A stretch of 6,366 nt of DNA. It comes from Myxococcales bacterium (GTDB lineage Bacteria; Myxococcota; Polyangia; Fen-1088). The first letter of the stretch is position 1. Each line of letters starts with the position of its first letter. Shown here piece by piece: positions 5,636-6,366 of the stretch. The notes beneath the pieces were generated by a model. That model was not told where the DNA came from. It did no database searches and was given only the letters and a program-made list of their open reading frames with translations. Made by a program: the position numbers and the translations under genes. The DNA lies in the NCBI GenBank assembly GCA_003159055.1, contig PMLH01000436.1, positions 1 through 6,366 of the forward strand, read 5' to 3'.

Positions 5636-6366
5636 CGTCGGACAACGCCACCACAAGCGGCGTGGGCAGCATCGGTATCGGCTCTTCACGCTGCCACAGC
5701 TTGCGCAGGGCCTGGCCGAAGCCACCTTGCCAGGCCGATAGCGAGCCGACATAGCCGAAGCCGAAGAGGAAGAGCAGCAGGAACGGTACCGAAACGTAGT
5801 GCCCGTTGGCGAAGGCGATCTGTACCGCCACCACGAAATACGCGGCCATCAGAAGCTCGAACAACGGGGTCAGCGACTTGGCGGCGCGGTATTTCTTGCC
5901 CGACCAGGTTTCCAGGCGTCCGCGAATGCCGTGTTTCGGCGTGCGCACGAATTCGGTCTCGCGACCCATGACCGCTTCCATGACTGCACGGGTCTGGTTG
6001 ATGCAAAGGCCGATACCAAGGGAAAGTACCAGCGGAAGTTGCGCCAGCGTCCCCCAAGTCGAGTGCGACGTGCTCCCGCTCATGCGCGCGACTTCGCGTT
6101 CGGACGTCAAGTAGAACGACGCAATGCTGAGGGTGGTGCCGAAGAACAGCGGCAAGTCGATCATCAACACCTCGCGCACACCGTGCGTGGTGCGGAACAT
6201 CAGGTTCGGCAGAAGCAGAAGCGAGAGCAGAAGCAGAAGCGGATACGCGAAGTTGTTGGTGAGGTGGAAGAACGCCTCGGACTTCTGCGCGAAGGTCGCG
6301 TTGGAACGCAGGATGGTGGGCAGCATCTTGCGCGCGACCTGAATCGAGCCCTTGGCCCAGCGGAAC
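5535..6366 (-). CDS. Family 2 glycosyltransferase, cellulose-synthase-like, C-terminal membrane half (partial, 5' end outside window)
   Basis: This is the C-terminal part (276 residues) of an integral inner-membrane GT2 enzyme, a family that polymerises or transfers sugars from nucleotide donors while passing product across the membrane. The first visible residues, FRWAKGSIQVARKML, carry the RW of the Q..RW acceptor-site motif typical of processive cellulose-synthase-like enzymes; the Gln lies just outside the window. Five hydrophobic segments follow at about residues 40-57, 66-85, 107-124, 165-186 and 191-210. Between the third and fourth is EFVRTPKHG (138-146), a conserved cytosolic loop motif in this subgroup. 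The donor-binding domain is upstream and unseen, so the polysaccharide cannot be named; a mannan or glucan-type product is only a possibility. After the last helix comes a tail of about 65 residues rich in Pro and Arg, whose end overlaps the lipoprotein gene. Confidence 0.88.
   Translation of the reverse strand, partial: FRWAKGSIQVARKMLPTILRSNATFAQKSEAFFHLTNNFAYPLLLLLSLLLLPNLMFRTTHGVREVLMIDLPLFFGTTLSIASFYLTSEREVARMSGSTSHSTWGTLAQLPLVLSLGIGLCINQTRAVMEAVMGRETEFVRTPKHGIRGRLETWSGKKYRAAKSLTPLFELLMAAYFVVAVQIAFANGHYVSVPFLLLFLFGFGYVGSLSAWQGGFGQALRKLWQREEPIPMLPTPLVVALSDATPTPILLPATGRSSPRPVRAREGSDHPESVAV

Noticed and set aside
5619..5642. Clustered G runs (two GGGG plus flanking GG) as a possible G-quadruplex
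   Set aside because: Only two runs exceed two Gs, and the segment is explained by Gly-Ser codons of the lipoprotein tail.
1..6366. A dedicated multi-gene novel system (defence, phage, CRISPR, secretion or biosynthetic cluster)
   Set aside because: The genes are mostly unrelated housekeeping and envelope functions on alternating strands. I see no repeats, recombinases, toxins or partner pairs that would define such a system.

Overview
The window is a high-GC bacterial chromosomal segment (roughly mid-60s percent GC by eye). It has tightly packed genes and no RNA genes, mobile elements or CRISPR repeats that I can see. The gene style suggests Myxococcota or a related former 'Deltaproteobacterial' lineage: C5-pathway heme synthesis, a large secreted beta-propeller protein, a lipoprotein, a processive GT2 enzyme, and weak or absent Shine-Dalgarno sites. 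This placement is an inference of moderate-to-low confidence, because no rRNA is present.

Layout. (1) Positions 1-321, plus strand: the 3' end of gyrA, finishing with a very acidic Asp/Glu tail. (2) 322-1614, plus: hemL (glutamate-1-semialdehyde aminomutase), starting on the base after the gyrA stop codon. (3) 1651-2019, plus: a small unrecognised protein made of two diverged copies of a helical unit of about 48 residues, followed by a Lys/Ala-rich tail. (4) 2061-4169, minus: an exported protein of about 702 residues with a beta-propeller, a galactose-binding-like sandwich and two beta-sandwich domains. It converges on gene 3 and diverges from prmC. (5) 4221-5165, plus: prmC, the methyltransferase that modifies the GGQ glutamine of peptide release factors. 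(6) 5162-5635, plus: a small predicted lipoprotein that overlaps the prmC stop by ATGA and is almost certainly cotranscribed with it. (7) 5535-6366, minus: the C-terminal membrane half of a cellulose-synthase-like family 2 glycosyltransferase, which runs off the right edge. Its 3' end overlaps the lipoprotein gene tail-to-tail by about 100 bases.

Most genes are unrelated housekeeping functions (DNA topology, tetrapyrrole synthesis, translation termination) interleaved with envelope genes, so I do not see a single pathway or a clear new multi-gene system. The points most worth a second look are the internally duplicated small basic protein, the abrupt drop in third-position GC at the 3' end of hemL, the long convergent coding overlap at 5535-5635, and the propeller protein with an insertion inside one blade.
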